A DNA stretch of 56,210 nucleotides from Hyphomicrobiales bacterium (GCA_900472175.1 UCHD01000032.1:1-56210); one strand, 5' to 3'. Positions 17,572-26,784 are shown, counted from the first letter of the stretch. Translations and numbers: made by a program. The notes: a model not told the origin generated them from the letters alone.

Positions 17572-17661
17572 CCGCCTTCCTGTCTGTTTCTACGCGACAC
17601 GTGCAAGTCACCGTCGCTTGCCCTATGAAGTGCAGAGAAAAATACTCGAAATGGATGGTAG

Positions 17662-18381
17662 ATGAAGACCTTTGCAATCGGAGACCGGGGGTTGCCGGCG
17701 CAAATTGCTGGCGAGATCGGCCGGCGGATTACGCTCGGCGAGCTCAAGGTCGGCGAGATTCTACCAACAGAATCCGAATTCCTCGCTAATCTCCGGGTCA
17801 GCAGGACAACGCTGCGGGAAGCGCTGAAAATACTGTCAACCAAGGGCTTCATCGAAGCAAAACCGCGCCTCGGCACCCGTGTCAGAGCCCCGGAATTCTG
17901 GAACACGCTCGATCCTGTCGTTCTCGCCTGGCAGGGAGATGCCGATGACCAGGCCGCGCTGGCAGAAGAATTATTCGAGATCCGTTCGGCGGTTGAGCCG
18001 CTGGCTGCAAGCCTTGCCGCACGTCGCGGCTCTGCCGCCGAACATGGGCAGATCAGGGCCGCCTTCTCACATATGGCCGAACAGCATGCGACGGCGGAGG
18101 CGGCAATCGAAGCCGATATCAGCTTCCATCTGCAGATCTTTCAGGCGGCTCACAACCGGTTCCTCCTGCCAGTGTCTTCCGTCATTCGCGCCGCGCTGAC
18201 CATCAGCATTCCAAAGACCATGAAGACGTTTGGAGGCCTTCAGCACTCGTTAAAAATGCACGAGGCGATCATCGATGCAATCGAGACCCGCGATGAGACA
18301 CGCGCAGCCGAGGCTGCAGAGCTGCTGATCAGCGCAACATATCAGCGAAACTTTTCCCTCGGCGACCGTGACGCGCGCTGA
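17662..18381 (+). CDS. GntR-family (FadR subfamily) regulator
   Basis: 239 residues. Winged-helix region at about 10-75 (LPAQIAGEIGRRITLGELKV, then TESEFLANLRVSRTTLREAL) and an FCD domain with the usual Asp/His metal residues (DISFHLQIFQAAHN, KMHEAIIDAI). The paralogue at 11808-12668 shares the architecture but not close identity. It follows the keto-deoxy acid gene by 90 bp in the same direction and probably governs the second half of the arabinose branch. Ligand is likely a sugar acid. I saw no perfect palindrome directly upstream that would identify its operator. Confidence 0.85.
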   Translation: MKTFAIGDRGLPAQIAGEIGRRITLGELKVGEILPTESEFLANLRVSRTTLREALKILSTKGFIEAKPRLGTRVRAPEFWNTLDPVVLAWQGDADDQAALAEELFEIRSAVEPLAASLAARRGSAAEHGQIRAAFSHMAEQHATAEAAIEADISFHLQIFQAAHNRFLLPVSSVIRAALTISIPKTMKTFGGLQHSLKMHEAIIDAIETRDETRAAEAAELLISATYQRNFSLGDRDAR

Positions 18382-18419
18382 CGAATCCAACAATCATATG
18401 GTGTTAATTGAACTCAGAA

Positions 18420-18434
18420 CGTCGGCTACCGACG
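18420..18434. terminator. Short hairpin between convergent regulator genes
   Basis: CGTCGG-CTA-CCGACG forms a 6-bp stem in the 71-bp gap between two converging genes. It lacks a T-tract on either strand, so termination is only suggested by position. Confidence 0.3.
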
Positions 18435-18452
18435 ATGTGGCATCGTGCTAAT

Positions 18453-19202
18453 CTAGATCTTCACAGAAATACAGTCGGCTGGCCACTTTGATCGGCTTAT
18501 CTCCAGCGGCCGACCGTTCTTGTCGATATTACGTCCTTCGAGAACGATCAGCGGCTGCGCTCGCTGTATGCACAGCAGTCGGACCTCTTCCTTTTCCGGA
18601 AGGCGGCAGGTCATCGTGGTGTCACTGCGCTTATAATCCTCAATACCGTATTCCATAAATAGTCCGCTGATACTGCGCACGTCGTTTATCTTGTCAGCAA
18701 GACCGGGAAATCGGGCGGTCGGGAGAGTGTGGTGTGCGAGGCAAATCGGCGTGCCATCCAGCACGCGCAAGAGCGTAAATTCGAAGACCCGCTCCCCCCG
18801 CTGCAGGGAAAGGCTGCGCCAGATTGCAGGGTCGCCCCGCCTTTCCTCGAAGTTGATCAGGTGGATATCGACCTTTTCACCTCTACCGCGCACCATGTCC
18901 GACCAGCGCGTACGGCTCTTGATGCGGTAGTCGAGTGTCAGGCGGCGCACGAACATGCCGCTCCCATGCCGTGTCATGACGAAGCCCTCCCGCACGAGCG
19001 TCTCGATGGCCAGCCTTACATCATGTCGGCTCGCGCAATAGTCGGCGGCAAGTTGCCGCTGTGGGGGCAGGCGATCGCCGGCCATCAGAACGTGCGAACG
19101 AATGCGCTGGCGAAGATCTTCGGCTATCCGCTCGAATACCTGCCCGTCTTCGGGACCATCCTTCCGATGTGGGTTCGTGGCCATAGGGTCAACATGTGTC
19201 AT
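18453..19202 (-). CDS. GntR-family (HutC/UTRA) regulator, PhnF-like
   Basis: About 249 residues: N-terminal winged helix (VFERIAEDLRQRIRSHVLMA, RLPPQRQLAADY, REGFVMTRHGSGMFV) and a UTRA effector domain (EFTLLRVLDGTPICLAHHTL, ending SRSKWPADCISVKI). The linker YRIKSRTRWSDMVRGRGEK resembles PhnF regulators of phosphonate use. In-frame starts exist at 19265, 19244, 19202 and 19184; I favour 19202 because a perfect palindrome at 19207-19227 then lies in front of the gene as an autoregulatory operator. Divergently placed before the ABC/PHP operon, it probably controls that operon in response to a phosphorus compound or a sugar-like ligand. Confidence 0.8.
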   Translation of the reverse strand: MTHVDPMATNPHRKDGPEDGQVFERIAEDLRQRIRSHVLMAGDRLPPQRQLAADYCASRHDVRLAIETLVREGFVMTRHGSGMFVRRLTLDYRIKSRTRWSDMVRGRGEKVDIHLINFEERRGDPAIWRSLSLQRGERVFEFTLLRVLDGTPICLAHHTLPTARFPGLADKINDVRSISGLFMEYGIEDYKRSDTTMTCRLPEKEEVRLLCIQRAQPLIVLEGRNIDKNGRPLEISRSKWPADCISVKI

Positions 19203-19206
19203 GTGT

Positions 19207-19227
19207 CGCCCAATTAGAGATTGGGCG
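19207..19227. promoter_or_regulatory. Perfect palindrome, probable GntR/UTRA operator
   Basis: CGCCCAAT (19207-19214) and ATTGGGCG (19220-19227) are separated by TAGAG, just ahead of the preferred start of the regulator and in the divergent region before the ABC operon. It could equally be a small mRNA hairpin if the gene starts further out. Confidence 0.45.
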
Positions 19228-19545
19228 TGAATGTCTTGTGACATAACGCAATCAGAGCACGGCATCGCGTACGATTGTCACGGGATTGTCATTGCCGAGG
19301 CGATTAGCTCACCCGTGGCCTTCGGCAGATCGGTCGCCAGCATTCAGGCACCGACGACGATGAGCAGAAGAGTCTCGTACGGCATCGACACCCTGGTAGA
19401 GGCGGTTCATCCGAATTGCAGGGCCAGACAACGGTGCCAATCCATTCAGACACTCTATGGCAGCGATAGATATATAAGATTTGTCTATTTCAAACAGGCC
19501 AAGCAACATTGGGACCATGCAGAAGTGGTCGATGGAGGTAAGAGC

Positions 19546-21135
19546 ATGAACAGCATAACAAAGAGAGATTTCTTGCAGCTCGTCGGCCTTGGCGCTTCTG
19601 CATTCGGCGCCTATTCGCTCATGGGCTTGTCGATGGCCCATGCAGCCGAACTGCCGGCCTGGGCCGCGCTGCCTGAGGGGGCAACGCCGAAGACAGGTGG
19701 CAAGCTCGTCTATGGGCAGACCTATCCAAATTGGGCAGTCGGCACGTCGGACAACGGCCGGCATCCGCATTTCTGGATCGACCTGCTCACTCGCTCGATC
19801 TGGAACTGCCTGCTCTGGGTTGACCATGATTTCAACCTGCAGGGCGAACTGGCCGAGAGCTGGGGGCCGACAGACGACACGCTCACGGTATGGGACTTCA
19901 AGTTGCGTGAAGGCGTGATGTTCCACAACGGCAAGGAAATGACTGCTGAAGATGCCGTCGCTTCCGTCAATGAGCATATTGCCCTGAAGGGAAGCTCCTT
20001 CCTCAATAAATGGTTCGAAAAGGTCGAAGCCAAGGGTAAATACGGTCTGCGGTTCACGCTGAATGCGCCCTACGCGGAATTTCCCTATGCGCTGGCCGAG
20101 TATCGCTTGGCCATCGCGCCGGCCGCCGCCTCAGGCGTAATTTTGGCTGACGGCATCGGCACCGGCCCGTTCAAGCTGGTCCAGGTCGACAACCGGCGTG
20201 GCTTTCAGGCCGTCCGAAACGAGAATTACTGGCTCAAGGGCCGCCCCTTCGTCGATGAGCTGGAAGGCTATGTCGTCAATTCGCAGACGGCCATCAACGG
20301 GTTTCGGTCCGGCCAATTCAACGCCGTCTTCAACATTGATCCAACGACCGCTGGCCAGTATGAAAGCGCTGGTGGCATGGTCCACAAGTCCAAGGGTGGC
20401 GACCAGTTCCTCATCAGCCTGCCCAAGAATCTTGATCTGGTATGGAACGACCCGCGCATCCGCGAGGCGATCAGCCTCAGCATTGACCGCGACGCGATCA
20501 ATACGATCGTCTACAACGACCCCGGCTCCTGGGTTGGAAACGACACGCAGATGTCAGGCTTGAACCGCGAGTTTCTGCCGCGGGAAAAGCCATACGATCT
20601 TGACCGGGCAAAACAGCTTCTCGCCGAGGCGGGCCATCCAAGCGGGCTGGATCTTCCGACAATCGTCTTCTGCCCTTCCTTCCCGGAAGAGCCCCGCGTC
20701 ATGGCGGTGGTGGCAGAATCGCTCAAGAAAGCCGGGATCAACGTCGAGATCAGGGAAATGCCCTGCGACGGTTTCAGCGCGTACACCGTCCAGGTCAACG
20801 CGCCGTTCGGCAGGCCTGCGCGCTCACTCGTCGGTCCACGCAATCCTGCCATCAATCTCGGGCGCCTTGTCACGAATGACAGCGAAGCGGCGGCGTGGAC
20901 GGGAGCCAAGGCCGACGCGTTCAAAAAGCTCTACGCCGAGACGATCGCAGAACCGAGCGCCGAAAAGCGGGTCGAGATGTATCGTGAATGCCAGCGCATC
21001 GCCCAGTCGGATACACCCGCCATTGTACTGGGAGGACGACGCAACATGCTGGCGCATGCGCCTGATGTGAAGAACATCAAGTCGCATTCGCAGAACTGGG
21101 GCAGCCGGTTCGACGATTTGTGGATCGAATCCTGA
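19546..21135 (+). CDS. ABC transporter substrate-binding protein, family 5 (peptide/opine type)
   Basis: 529 residues. The N-terminus MNSITKRDFLQLVGLGASAF resembles a twin-arginine-type signal (K-R-D-F-L) with cleavage after AHA, followed by the SBP_bac_5 fold: WNCLLWVDHDFNLQGELAES, GTGPFKLVQVDNRRGFQAVR and RIREAISLSIDRDAI. GGAGG eight bases before ATG 19546 fixes the start. Such proteins bind oligopeptides, opines, nickel, or sugar and phosphate esters. It leads a five-gene operon whose last gene is a PHP hydrolase. Ligand is unknown; the flanking phosphonate genes suggest a phosphonate or its ester. About 280 bp upstream carry only regulatory sequence. Confidence 0.88.
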   Translation: MNSITKRDFLQLVGLGASAFGAYSLMGLSMAHAAELPAWAALPEGATPKTGGKLVYGQTYPNWAVGTSDNGRHPHFWIDLLTRSIWNCLLWVDHDFNLQGELAESWGPTDDTLTVWDFKLREGVMFHNGKEMTAEDAVASVNEHIALKGSSFLNKWFEKVEAKGKYGLRFTLNAPYAEFPYALAEYRLAIAPAAASGVILADGIGTGPFKLVQVDNRRGFQAVRNENYWLKGRPFVDELEGYVVNSQTAINGFRSGQFNAVFNIDPTTAGQYESAGGMVHKSKGGDQFLISLPKNLDLVWNDPRIREAISLSIDRDAINTIVYNDPGSWVGNDTQMSGLNREFLPREKPYDLDRAKQLLAEAGHPSGLDLPTIVFCPSFPEEPRVMAVVAESLKKAGINVEIREMPCDGFSAYTVQVNAPFGRPARSLVGPRNPAINLGRLVTNDSEAAAWTGAKADAFKKLYAETIAEPSAEKRVEMYRECQRIAQSDTPAIVLGGRRNMLAHAPDVKNIKSHSQNWGSRFDDLWIES

Positions 21136-21189
21136 AATTGAAGAGGCGCATCTCGGTGTGCCTCTTGTGCCTATCGGGAGGGAACTGCA

Positions 21190-22167
21190 TTGACACAAAT
21201 TCTTGAAATGATGGGCCGGCGTTTGCTGATGTCGTTCTTCATCTTGAGCTTCACGGCGCTCATCGTCTTTCTGGGAACCGAGGTGCTGCCCGGTGATGCG
21301 CTGACAGCGACAATTCCCGCAGACGAACTGGCGTTCATGCCGGCTCGACAGATCGAGGACATGCGCCGGGATCTCGGGCTCGACCGCTCCATACCCGTCC
21401 GATTCCTCGAGGTCTGGACGCGATTGATGACCTTTGATTTCGGCTCGACCATCATCAAGCGCGAGCCGGTAGTCGACCGTATCCTTCATCCGATGATCAA
21501 CTCGGCGATTCTCGCCGGGGTGGCCTTGATCGTCATGCTGGCGATCGTCATCACCCTCGGCGTAGTTGCCAGCCTCAAACCCGGCGGACGGCTGGACAAC
21601 GCCATCAGTACGACGACGCTTTTTACCTATTCGATGCCCGACTTCGTCGTCAGCAATATCTTCGTCATCGTATTCGCCGTCTGGTTGGGCCTCTTGCCGG
21701 CGGTGATCCTCGCCCCGACCAACGCGCCCAAACTGACCATTCTGGCGGCCGCCGTCCTGCCTGTAATCGCACTCTGCGTACATGGGGCGGCCTACCAGTT
21801 CAGGCTGTTGCGTGCCGGCATGGTGGAGGCCCTCAACAGCGACTATGTCGAGCGCGCGCGACTGGCCGGCATTCCGACATGGCGCATCAGCATAAAGCAC
21901 GCCCTTCCGTCGGCCATGATCCCGATGCTCAGCGGCACGGCAACTTTCGTCGCCGGCCTGCTCTCCGGCTCAGTTGTGGTCGAGGCGGTCTTCAAATACC
22001 CGGGTGCCGGTGGCGAACTGCTGCGCGCGATCTCGCAACGCGAAATACCGACGGTTCAGGCGATCGCCTTCCTTGCGGCTCTCGCGGTCATCGTTGCCAA
22101 CCTGATCGCCGATCTGGCGATCCTGGCGCTGGACCCACGCGTCCGCACGAGGTTTCAAAATGGCTGA
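21190..22167 (+). CDS. ABC transporter permease, DppB type
   Basis: 325 residues starting at TTG 21190 with GGGAGGG seven bases ahead; the next ATG is six codons in. It has the DppB layout: an N-terminal membrane segment (LLMSFFILSFTALIVFLGTE), the periplasmic FGSTIIKREPV stretch, further membrane segments and the EAA-type loop NSDYVERARLAGIPTWRISI. It pairs with the DppC-type permease that overlaps its 3' end by eight bases. Substrate as for the binding protein, unknown. Confidence 0.9.
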   Translation: MTQILEMMGRRLLMSFFILSFTALIVFLGTEVLPGDALTATIPADELAFMPARQIEDMRRDLGLDRSIPVRFLEVWTRLMTFDFGSTIIKREPVVDRILHPMINSAILAGVALIVMLAIVITLGVVASLKPGGRLDNAISTTTLFTYSMPDFVVSNIFVIVFAVWLGLLPAVILAPTNAPKLTILAAAVLPVIALCVHGAAYQFRLLRAGMVEALNSDYVERARLAGIPTWRISIKHALPSAMIPMLSGTATFVAGLLSGSVVVEAVFKYPGAGGELLRAISQREIPTVQAIAFLAALAVIVANLIADLAILALDPRVRTRFQNG

Positions 22168-23044
22168 CATTTCACACGCCGCACGACTGCCTCATTTTAG
22201 AGGAATCTTCCGATCACCACACCTTCGCCGCGCCTTGTCGGAACCGGCGACACTGCTGGGTGTGATCTTGGTGGTATCGCATCTTTTGATCGCACTGCTT
22301 GCGCCGCTGATCGCGCCCCATGACACCAGCGCACTCGTCGGTGCCCCATTGCAGCGGCCATCCTGGGAATTTCTGATGGGCACTGATCAGATCGGCCGAG
22401 ACTACTTCAGCCGCATGATCGCGGGCGGCCGCATCGCCCTGTTTGTGTCGTTTCTTGGCGTGACCATAGCATTGGCGGTCGGTACGGTTCTGGGCATGAT
22501 TGCCGGCTATCTGGGCGGACGTACCGATGAAATCATCATGCGCATCGTCGACGCGATGATGGCTATTCCGGATCTTATCCTGATCGCCATCCTGACGTTG
22601 GCTCTGGGCAAAGACATCGTATCGCTGATCCCGGTCGTCGCTGTCGTCTATACCTGGGGCGTCGTGCGCGTCGTCCGGGCCAAGACCATCAGCCTGGCAA
22701 CCTTGGACTTCGTTCGCGCCGCGGAACTTCGTGGCGAAACGCGCCTCGCCATTCTGATGCGCGAGATTTTTCCGAACCTGATCAGTTTATTGGGCGTGGA
22801 ACTTGCCGTTCGGGTTTCCTCGGCGGTCTTGCGCATCAGCGCCCTGTCGTTCCTCGGCCTCGGTATCAGCCAGCCAACACCGGATTGGGGCCTTATGGTC
22901 CAGGAAGCCATGGGCGTCGTTTTCACAGACCCATGGTTCCTGCTTCTGCCGGCGGTCATGCTGTCCAGCCTGATCATCGGCGTCAATTTCATGGTTGACG
23001 GTTTTGCACGCGCTTTCGGTATCGCAACGGCGGAGCTCGGCTGA
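22160..23044 (+). CDS. ABC transporter permease, DppC type
   Basis: 294 residues with the DppC N-terminal extension (RRALSEPATLLGVILVVSHL), the FLMGTDQIGRDYFSRMIAGG box and the EAA loop TLDFVRAAELRGETRLAILM. At least five membrane segments follow. It overlaps the preceding permease by eight bases and the next start comes one base after its stop, so translation is tightly coupled through the operon. Confidence 0.9.
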   Translation: MADISHAARLPHFRGIFRSPHLRRALSEPATLLGVILVVSHLLIALLAPLIAPHDTSALVGAPLQRPSWEFLMGTDQIGRDYFSRMIAGGRIALFVSFLGVTIALAVGTVLGMIAGYLGGRTDEIIMRIVDAMMAIPDLILIAILTLALGKDIVSLIPVVAVVYTWGVVRVVRAKTISLATLDFVRAAELRGETRLAILMREIFPNLISLLGVELAVRVSSAVLRISALSFLGLGISQPTPDWGLMVQEAMGVVFTDPWFLLLPAVMLSSLIIGVNFMVDGFARAFGIATAELG

Positions 23045-23045
23045 C

Positions 23046-24713
23046 ATGATCCAGAACCCGCACGTCGATGTTCGCAATCTAAAGCTTGTCTACAAGACTG
23101 GCCCCGGCACCGAGCTCGCAGCTGTCGATGATGTCAGCTTCTCCATCATGAAAGGCTCGACGCTTGGTATCGTCGGCGAGAGCGGCTGTGGTAAGTCTTC
23201 GCTTGCTCGTGCCTTCCTCGCATACACCCGACCGGGCGCCCGCATCGCGCAGGGCGCAATCATTGTGTCGGGCACCGATATTTTCAGGCTGGGCGGCTCA
23301 CCGCTGCTCAAGTTCCGCGGCGGACAAGCCGCGATGGTGCCCCAGAATCCTCTCTCCTCGCTGACGCCGCACCGCACCATCGGAGAGCATCTGACCGAGC
23401 TTATCCGTCAGCACAATGCAGCGGGCACGCTGTCGGTCAAAAACAAGGCGTTGGAAGTCCTGGCAGACATGGAGCTTCCCGATCCGGCCACGATCTTTGA
23501 CCGCTATCCGCACCAGCTCTCGGGCGGCCAGCGGCAACGGGTGGTCATCGCTGCGGCGCTGGTTGCCGAACCTGAATTGATCGTGCTCGACGAACCGACC
23601 ACTGCGTTGGACAAGACGGTGGAATCAAACGTTCTCGATCTCGTCAGCCGGCTGCAGAAACGCACAAAAACAACGCTGGTCTACGTCAGCCACGACCTCA
23701 ATGTCGTTGCGCGCATGTGCGAGCGTGTCCTCGTCATGCAAAAGGGCAAGGTTGTCGAGGACGGGCCGACGTGGGAGGTTTTCAACAATCCCAAGACAGA
23801 ATACGCACGTGCCCTCATTTCGGCCATTCCCAAGCTGAAGTCGGATGCGCGGCCTGAGCCGTTGAAAGTAGCGAGCGAGGCGCGGGTGCTCACTTTGCGC
23901 GATCTGGACTTTACCTATGGCGCCGGTCGTCCCAACTTCCTTCACCACATCCTGCGGCGTCCGGCGACACCGCCAACGCTCAGCGATATCTCCCTATCGA
24001 TATCTCCCGGTTCGACGCTCGGCATCGTCGGTGAATCAGGCAGCGGCAAGTCGACACTTGCCAGCCTCGTAGCCGGCCTGGTTGATGGCAACGGCGGCAA
24101 GATAATCTTCGACGGCAAGCCGCTTTCGGGTCTTGCTGTCAACCGCAGTCGTGAGCTCCGCCGGCGTGTCCAGATGATCTTCCAGGATCCCGCATCGTCT
24201 CTAAACCCGCAACACACCGTCGAGGAGATCGTCTCCCGGCCCTTGCAAATGTTCTTTGGGATGACACGCGCCGCCTGTCGCGATCGGGTTGTTGAACTGC
24301 TCGAAGAGCTCGATCTTAACGCGGGTCTTCTGACACGTTCTCCACGCCAGCTGTCTGGAGGCCAGCAGCAACGTGTGGCAATTGCCCGAGCCTTTGCCTG
24401 CAAGCCAGACTTGGTTCTGTGCGACGAGGTCACGTCAGCGCTGGATGTAACCGTTCAAGCCCAGGTGCTGAAACAGATGAAGCGGCTCCAGCACGAGCAC
24501 AACACCGCCTACCTGTTCATTTCGCACGATCTGCCGGTCGTTGCCGACATGTCGGATCAGATTCTCGTCCTCGAAAAGGGTGAGATTCGCGATTACGCCG
24601 ACACCGGGACGATCTTGACCAACCCGAATTCTGTCTACACCCGTAAACTTCTGGAGGCGTTCACAAGTGCTTCCACCCACGCTGCGCAAAGGACTTCCAA
24701 GCATGTCAGTTAA
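23046..24713 (+). CDS. ABC transporter ATP-binding protein, DppD-DppF fusion
   Basis: 555 residues joining two complete ATPase domains. Domain 1: Walker A GESGCGKSS, Q-loop MVPQNPLSS, signature LSGGQRQRV, Walker B LIVLDEPTTA. Domain 2: GESGSGKST, IFQDPASSL, LSGGQQQRVAIARA, LVLCDEVTSA. The second Walker B has DEV for the more usual DEP, which is seen in other fused peptide ATPases. The frame is open upstream to 22995, but ATG 23046 follows the DppC stop directly. The protein supplies both NBDs of the importer. It overlaps the PHP gene by 11 bases. Confidence 0.92.
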   Translation: MIQNPHVDVRNLKLVYKTGPGTELAAVDDVSFSIMKGSTLGIVGESGCGKSSLARAFLAYTRPGARIAQGAIIVSGTDIFRLGGSPLLKFRGGQAAMVPQNPLSSLTPHRTIGEHLTELIRQHNAAGTLSVKNKALEVLADMELPDPATIFDRYPHQLSGGQRQRVVIAAALVAEPELIVLDEPTTALDKTVESNVLDLVSRLQKRTKTTLVYVSHDLNVVARMCERVLVMQKGKVVEDGPTWEVFNNPKTEYARALISAIPKLKSDARPEPLKVASEARVLTLRDLDFTYGAGRPNFLHHILRRPATPPTLSDISLSISPGSTLGIVGESGSGKSTLASLVAGLVDGNGGKIIFDGKPLSGLAVNRSRELRRRVQMIFQDPASSLNPQHTVEEIVSRPLQMFFGMTRAACRDRVVELLEELDLNAGLLTRSPRQLSGGQQQRVAIARAFACKPDLVLCDEVTSALDVTVQAQVLKQMKRLQHEHNTAYLFISHDLPVVADMSDQILVLEKGEIRDYADTGTILTNPNSVYTRKLLEAFTSASTHAAQRTSKHVS

Positions 24714-25611
24714 CGCCTTCTCCGCCCCGGGGAGCTTCTTCAAGGGCAATCTCCACACCCACTCGACGCGCTCCGACGGTATGATCAGCCCCGACGAGGT
24801 GTGCAGGCGCTACAGAGAGCGCGGCTACGACTTCATCTGCCTGTCGGATCACTTCACCCATCACTACGACTATCCGATCACCGACACGACGCCATACCGA
24901 ACCAACAGCTTTACGACTATCCTCGGTGCGGAATGCCACGCAATGGGCACCGAAGGCGGCGAGCACTGGCACGTGCTCGCAGTCGGGCTCCCGCTGAATT
25001 TCGCACCGAATATGCCTGATGAGACCGGACCGCAGATCGCTCAGCGCTGCCTCGACGCGGGCGCTTTTGTGGCAATCCCGCATCCGGAATGGTACGGGCT
25101 GACGGTCGCAGACGCCGAGACAATCCCCGGCGCGCATGCCGTTGAGGTTTATAACCATACCAGCCAGGTTCGGCAGGCGCGGGGCGGCGGTGCCTATTAC
25201 CTCGATGACCTGCTTAAATCCGGACGGCGGATCAATGCCTTGGCTGCCGACGACGCGCATTGGGTCGTAAAGGATGACGAGAACCGTGACGCTTTTGGCG
25301 GCTGGGTAATGGTAAGGGCAGAGCGCAACGAACCCGAGGCGCTTTTGGCGGCGCTGAAGGAGGGTAACTACTATTCGACACAGGGGCCGACGATTGAAAG
25401 CATCGCCCTCGACGGCGAGACGGTGAAAATCGAGTGCTCATCGGCAATCCAGATCATGGTCGTGGGCCGCGGATCGAAGAACGAGGCCATCTCCGGCGCT
25501 GAGATGACATCGGCGCAGTTCCCGTTGAAAAAATTTATCGGCGATTGGTGCCGTGTCATGATCATGGCTGCCGATGGAAAACTCGCCTGGTCCAATCCCA
25601 TTTATTTATAA
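24703..25611 (+). CDS. PHP-domain metal-dependent hydrolase (phosphoesterase)
   Basis: 302 residues of the PHP superfamily, which use a tri- or binuclear metal centre to cleave phosphate esters. Motifs: GNLHTHSTRSDGMISPDE near the N-terminus, FICLSDHFTH, LGAECHAMG, FVAIPHPEWYG, VEVYNH and ALAADDAHW. A C-terminal beta-sandwich (EGNYYSTQGPTIESIALDGE) follows, as in CehA/McbA-like PHP proteins. ATG 24703 lies inside the end of the ATPase gene (11-bp overlap), so it is part of the import operon. It has no signal peptide and acts in the cytoplasm, probably on the imported compound. A phosphonate or phosphate ester substrate is inference from context. Confidence 0.85.
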   Translation: MSVNAFSAPGSFFKGNLHTHSTRSDGMISPDEVCRRYRERGYDFICLSDHFTHHYDYPITDTTPYRTNSFTTILGAECHAMGTEGGEHWHVLAVGLPLNFAPNMPDETGPQIAQRCLDAGAFVAIPHPEWYGLTVADAETIPGAHAVEVYNHTSQVRQARGGGAYYLDDLLKSGRRINALAADDAHWVVKDDENRDAFGGWVMVRAERNEPEALLAALKEGNYYSTQGPTIESIALDGETVKIECSSAIQIMVVGRGSKNEAISGAEMTSAQFPLKKFIGDWCRVMIMAADGKLAWSNPIYL

Positions 25612-25623
25612 GACCGAAGGCAA

Positions 25624-25660
25624 GTGCGCCGTTTGGCCTTCAAGCCGGCCGGCGGCGCAC
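25624..25660. terminator. Hairpin between converging PHP and LysR genes
   Basis: GTGCGCCG (25624-25631) and CGGCGCAC (25653-25660) pair perfectly and enclose a second stem GGC-CTTCAA-GCC. It lies 12 bp past the PHP stop codon. No T-tract follows, so it is a likely but not certain terminator. Confidence 0.45.
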
Positions 25661-25742
25661 GTCAAACAGGACTGGCTGATGAAACTTCGTGCCGAAGCGA
25701 GGGTTGCTTACCGGCACCGAGGTGAACCGCAAGGGCGCAGCG

Positions 25743-26615
25743 TTAAAGAACCGCGGCAAAGAAGGCCTTGATCTTGCGCGACCACTGCCGTTCGCGCAGG
25801 CAGGCGAGACGATACTCGGTTTTCACGTCGACGTCCGCAATGCGAATGGTCTTCAATCGCGGATGCGAGACGAATTCGAAATCCGCGACAACGCCGATGC
25901 CGAGACCGCGCTCCACGGCTTTCCAAACCCCTTCGCGGCTACCGATCTCAAGAAACGGATTGATCTCAATATTTGCGCTTTCGGCCGCGGCCTCAAGAGC
26001 TCGGCGAGTAGTGGAGCCCGTTTCCCGCAGGATCAGCGGTTGTCCGATGAGTTCGCCTATGTTGATTTCATCGCGCTGATACCAGGGGTGGTCGCAGCAG
26101 ACGAAGACCACAACTTCATGTGTGCTGAACGGGATTGAGTGAACGCGGGGATCTTCGACGATATGCGCCAGAATGGCGACGTCCGCCTCAAGGTCGATGA
26201 TGCGCGAAAGCGTTAGATCCGAGTTGCCGAGCAGCATCTTGATGTTGAAAAGGGGGTATTCGGCAAGGAACCGGGCTACCATCTCGGTGGCATGAAACGG
26301 GCCGACTGCTGCGATCTTCAATTGGCCGGTCATCAGGTGTCCGCTGCTCGAAAGCAACTCGTCGGCTTCTTCGTGAAGCTTTATGATCCGGGCACTGATT
26401 TCGAAGAGCGACCGCCCCGTTTCCGAAAGCTCGACACGGCGGCCTTGCCGCAAGAACAATTCGACACCGTAGCGCTCCTCCAACTCTTTCACCTGCGTCG
26501 TCACCGTCGGTTGACTGACGCGTAGCGCCTTGGCGGCAGCCGTAAAGCCCCGATGTTCGGCGACCGCATGAAAGGATCGAAGATGCGTGAAAACAATGGC
26601 CATCTGCAGCAACAT
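25743..26615 (-). CDS. LysR-family regulator of the aminoethylphosphonate type (PhnR-like)
   Basis: About 290 residues. N-terminal helix-turn-helix LRSFHAVAEHRGFTAAAKAL-RVSQPTVTTQVKELEERYGVELF, then a periplasmic-binding-like effector domain with GQLKIAAVGPFHATEMVARF, LLGNSDLTLSRIIDLEADVA and LILRETGSTTRRALEAAAES. These are the hallmarks of the LysR subgroup tied to 2-aminoethylphosphonate catabolism. ATG 26615 and ATG 26603 are both possible starts. It is divergent from the iron-type dehydrogenase gene across about 170 bp and probably activates the dehydrogenase-phnA-phnY genes in response to a phosphonate. Confidence 0.85.
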   Translation of the reverse strand: MLLQMAIVFTHLRSFHAVAEHRGFTAAAKALRVSQPTVTTQVKELEERYGVELFLRQGRRVELSETGRSLFEISARIIKLHEEADELLSSSGHLMTGQLKIAAVGPFHATEMVARFLAEYPLFNIKMLLGNSDLTLSRIIDLEADVAILAHIVEDPRVHSIPFSTHEVVVFVCCDHPWYQRDEINIGELIGQPLILRETGSTTRRALEAAAESANIEINPFLEIGSREGVWKAVERGLGIGVVADFEFVSHPRLKTIRIADVDVKTEYRLACLRERQWSRKIKAFFAAVL

Positions 26616-26784
26616 GTCGTGTTCGAGAAGAGTTAGCCGACAAAGTCGGCGCATTTACTATGAATGGCACTCGGTCCTTCGTCCATAGATTTTATATATG
26701 GAAATCCAATAAACTACCAATTGGACAAATGGCAATCGCGAAGCTTCAATAGGCAAGACAAAAAGCTTGTGGGAGATTTTCGCC

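Noticed and set aside
19309..19977. Minus-strand frame opposite the start of the binding-protein gene
   Set aside because: The plus-strand gene has a signal peptide and strong ribosome binding site at 19546; the antisense frame has neither.
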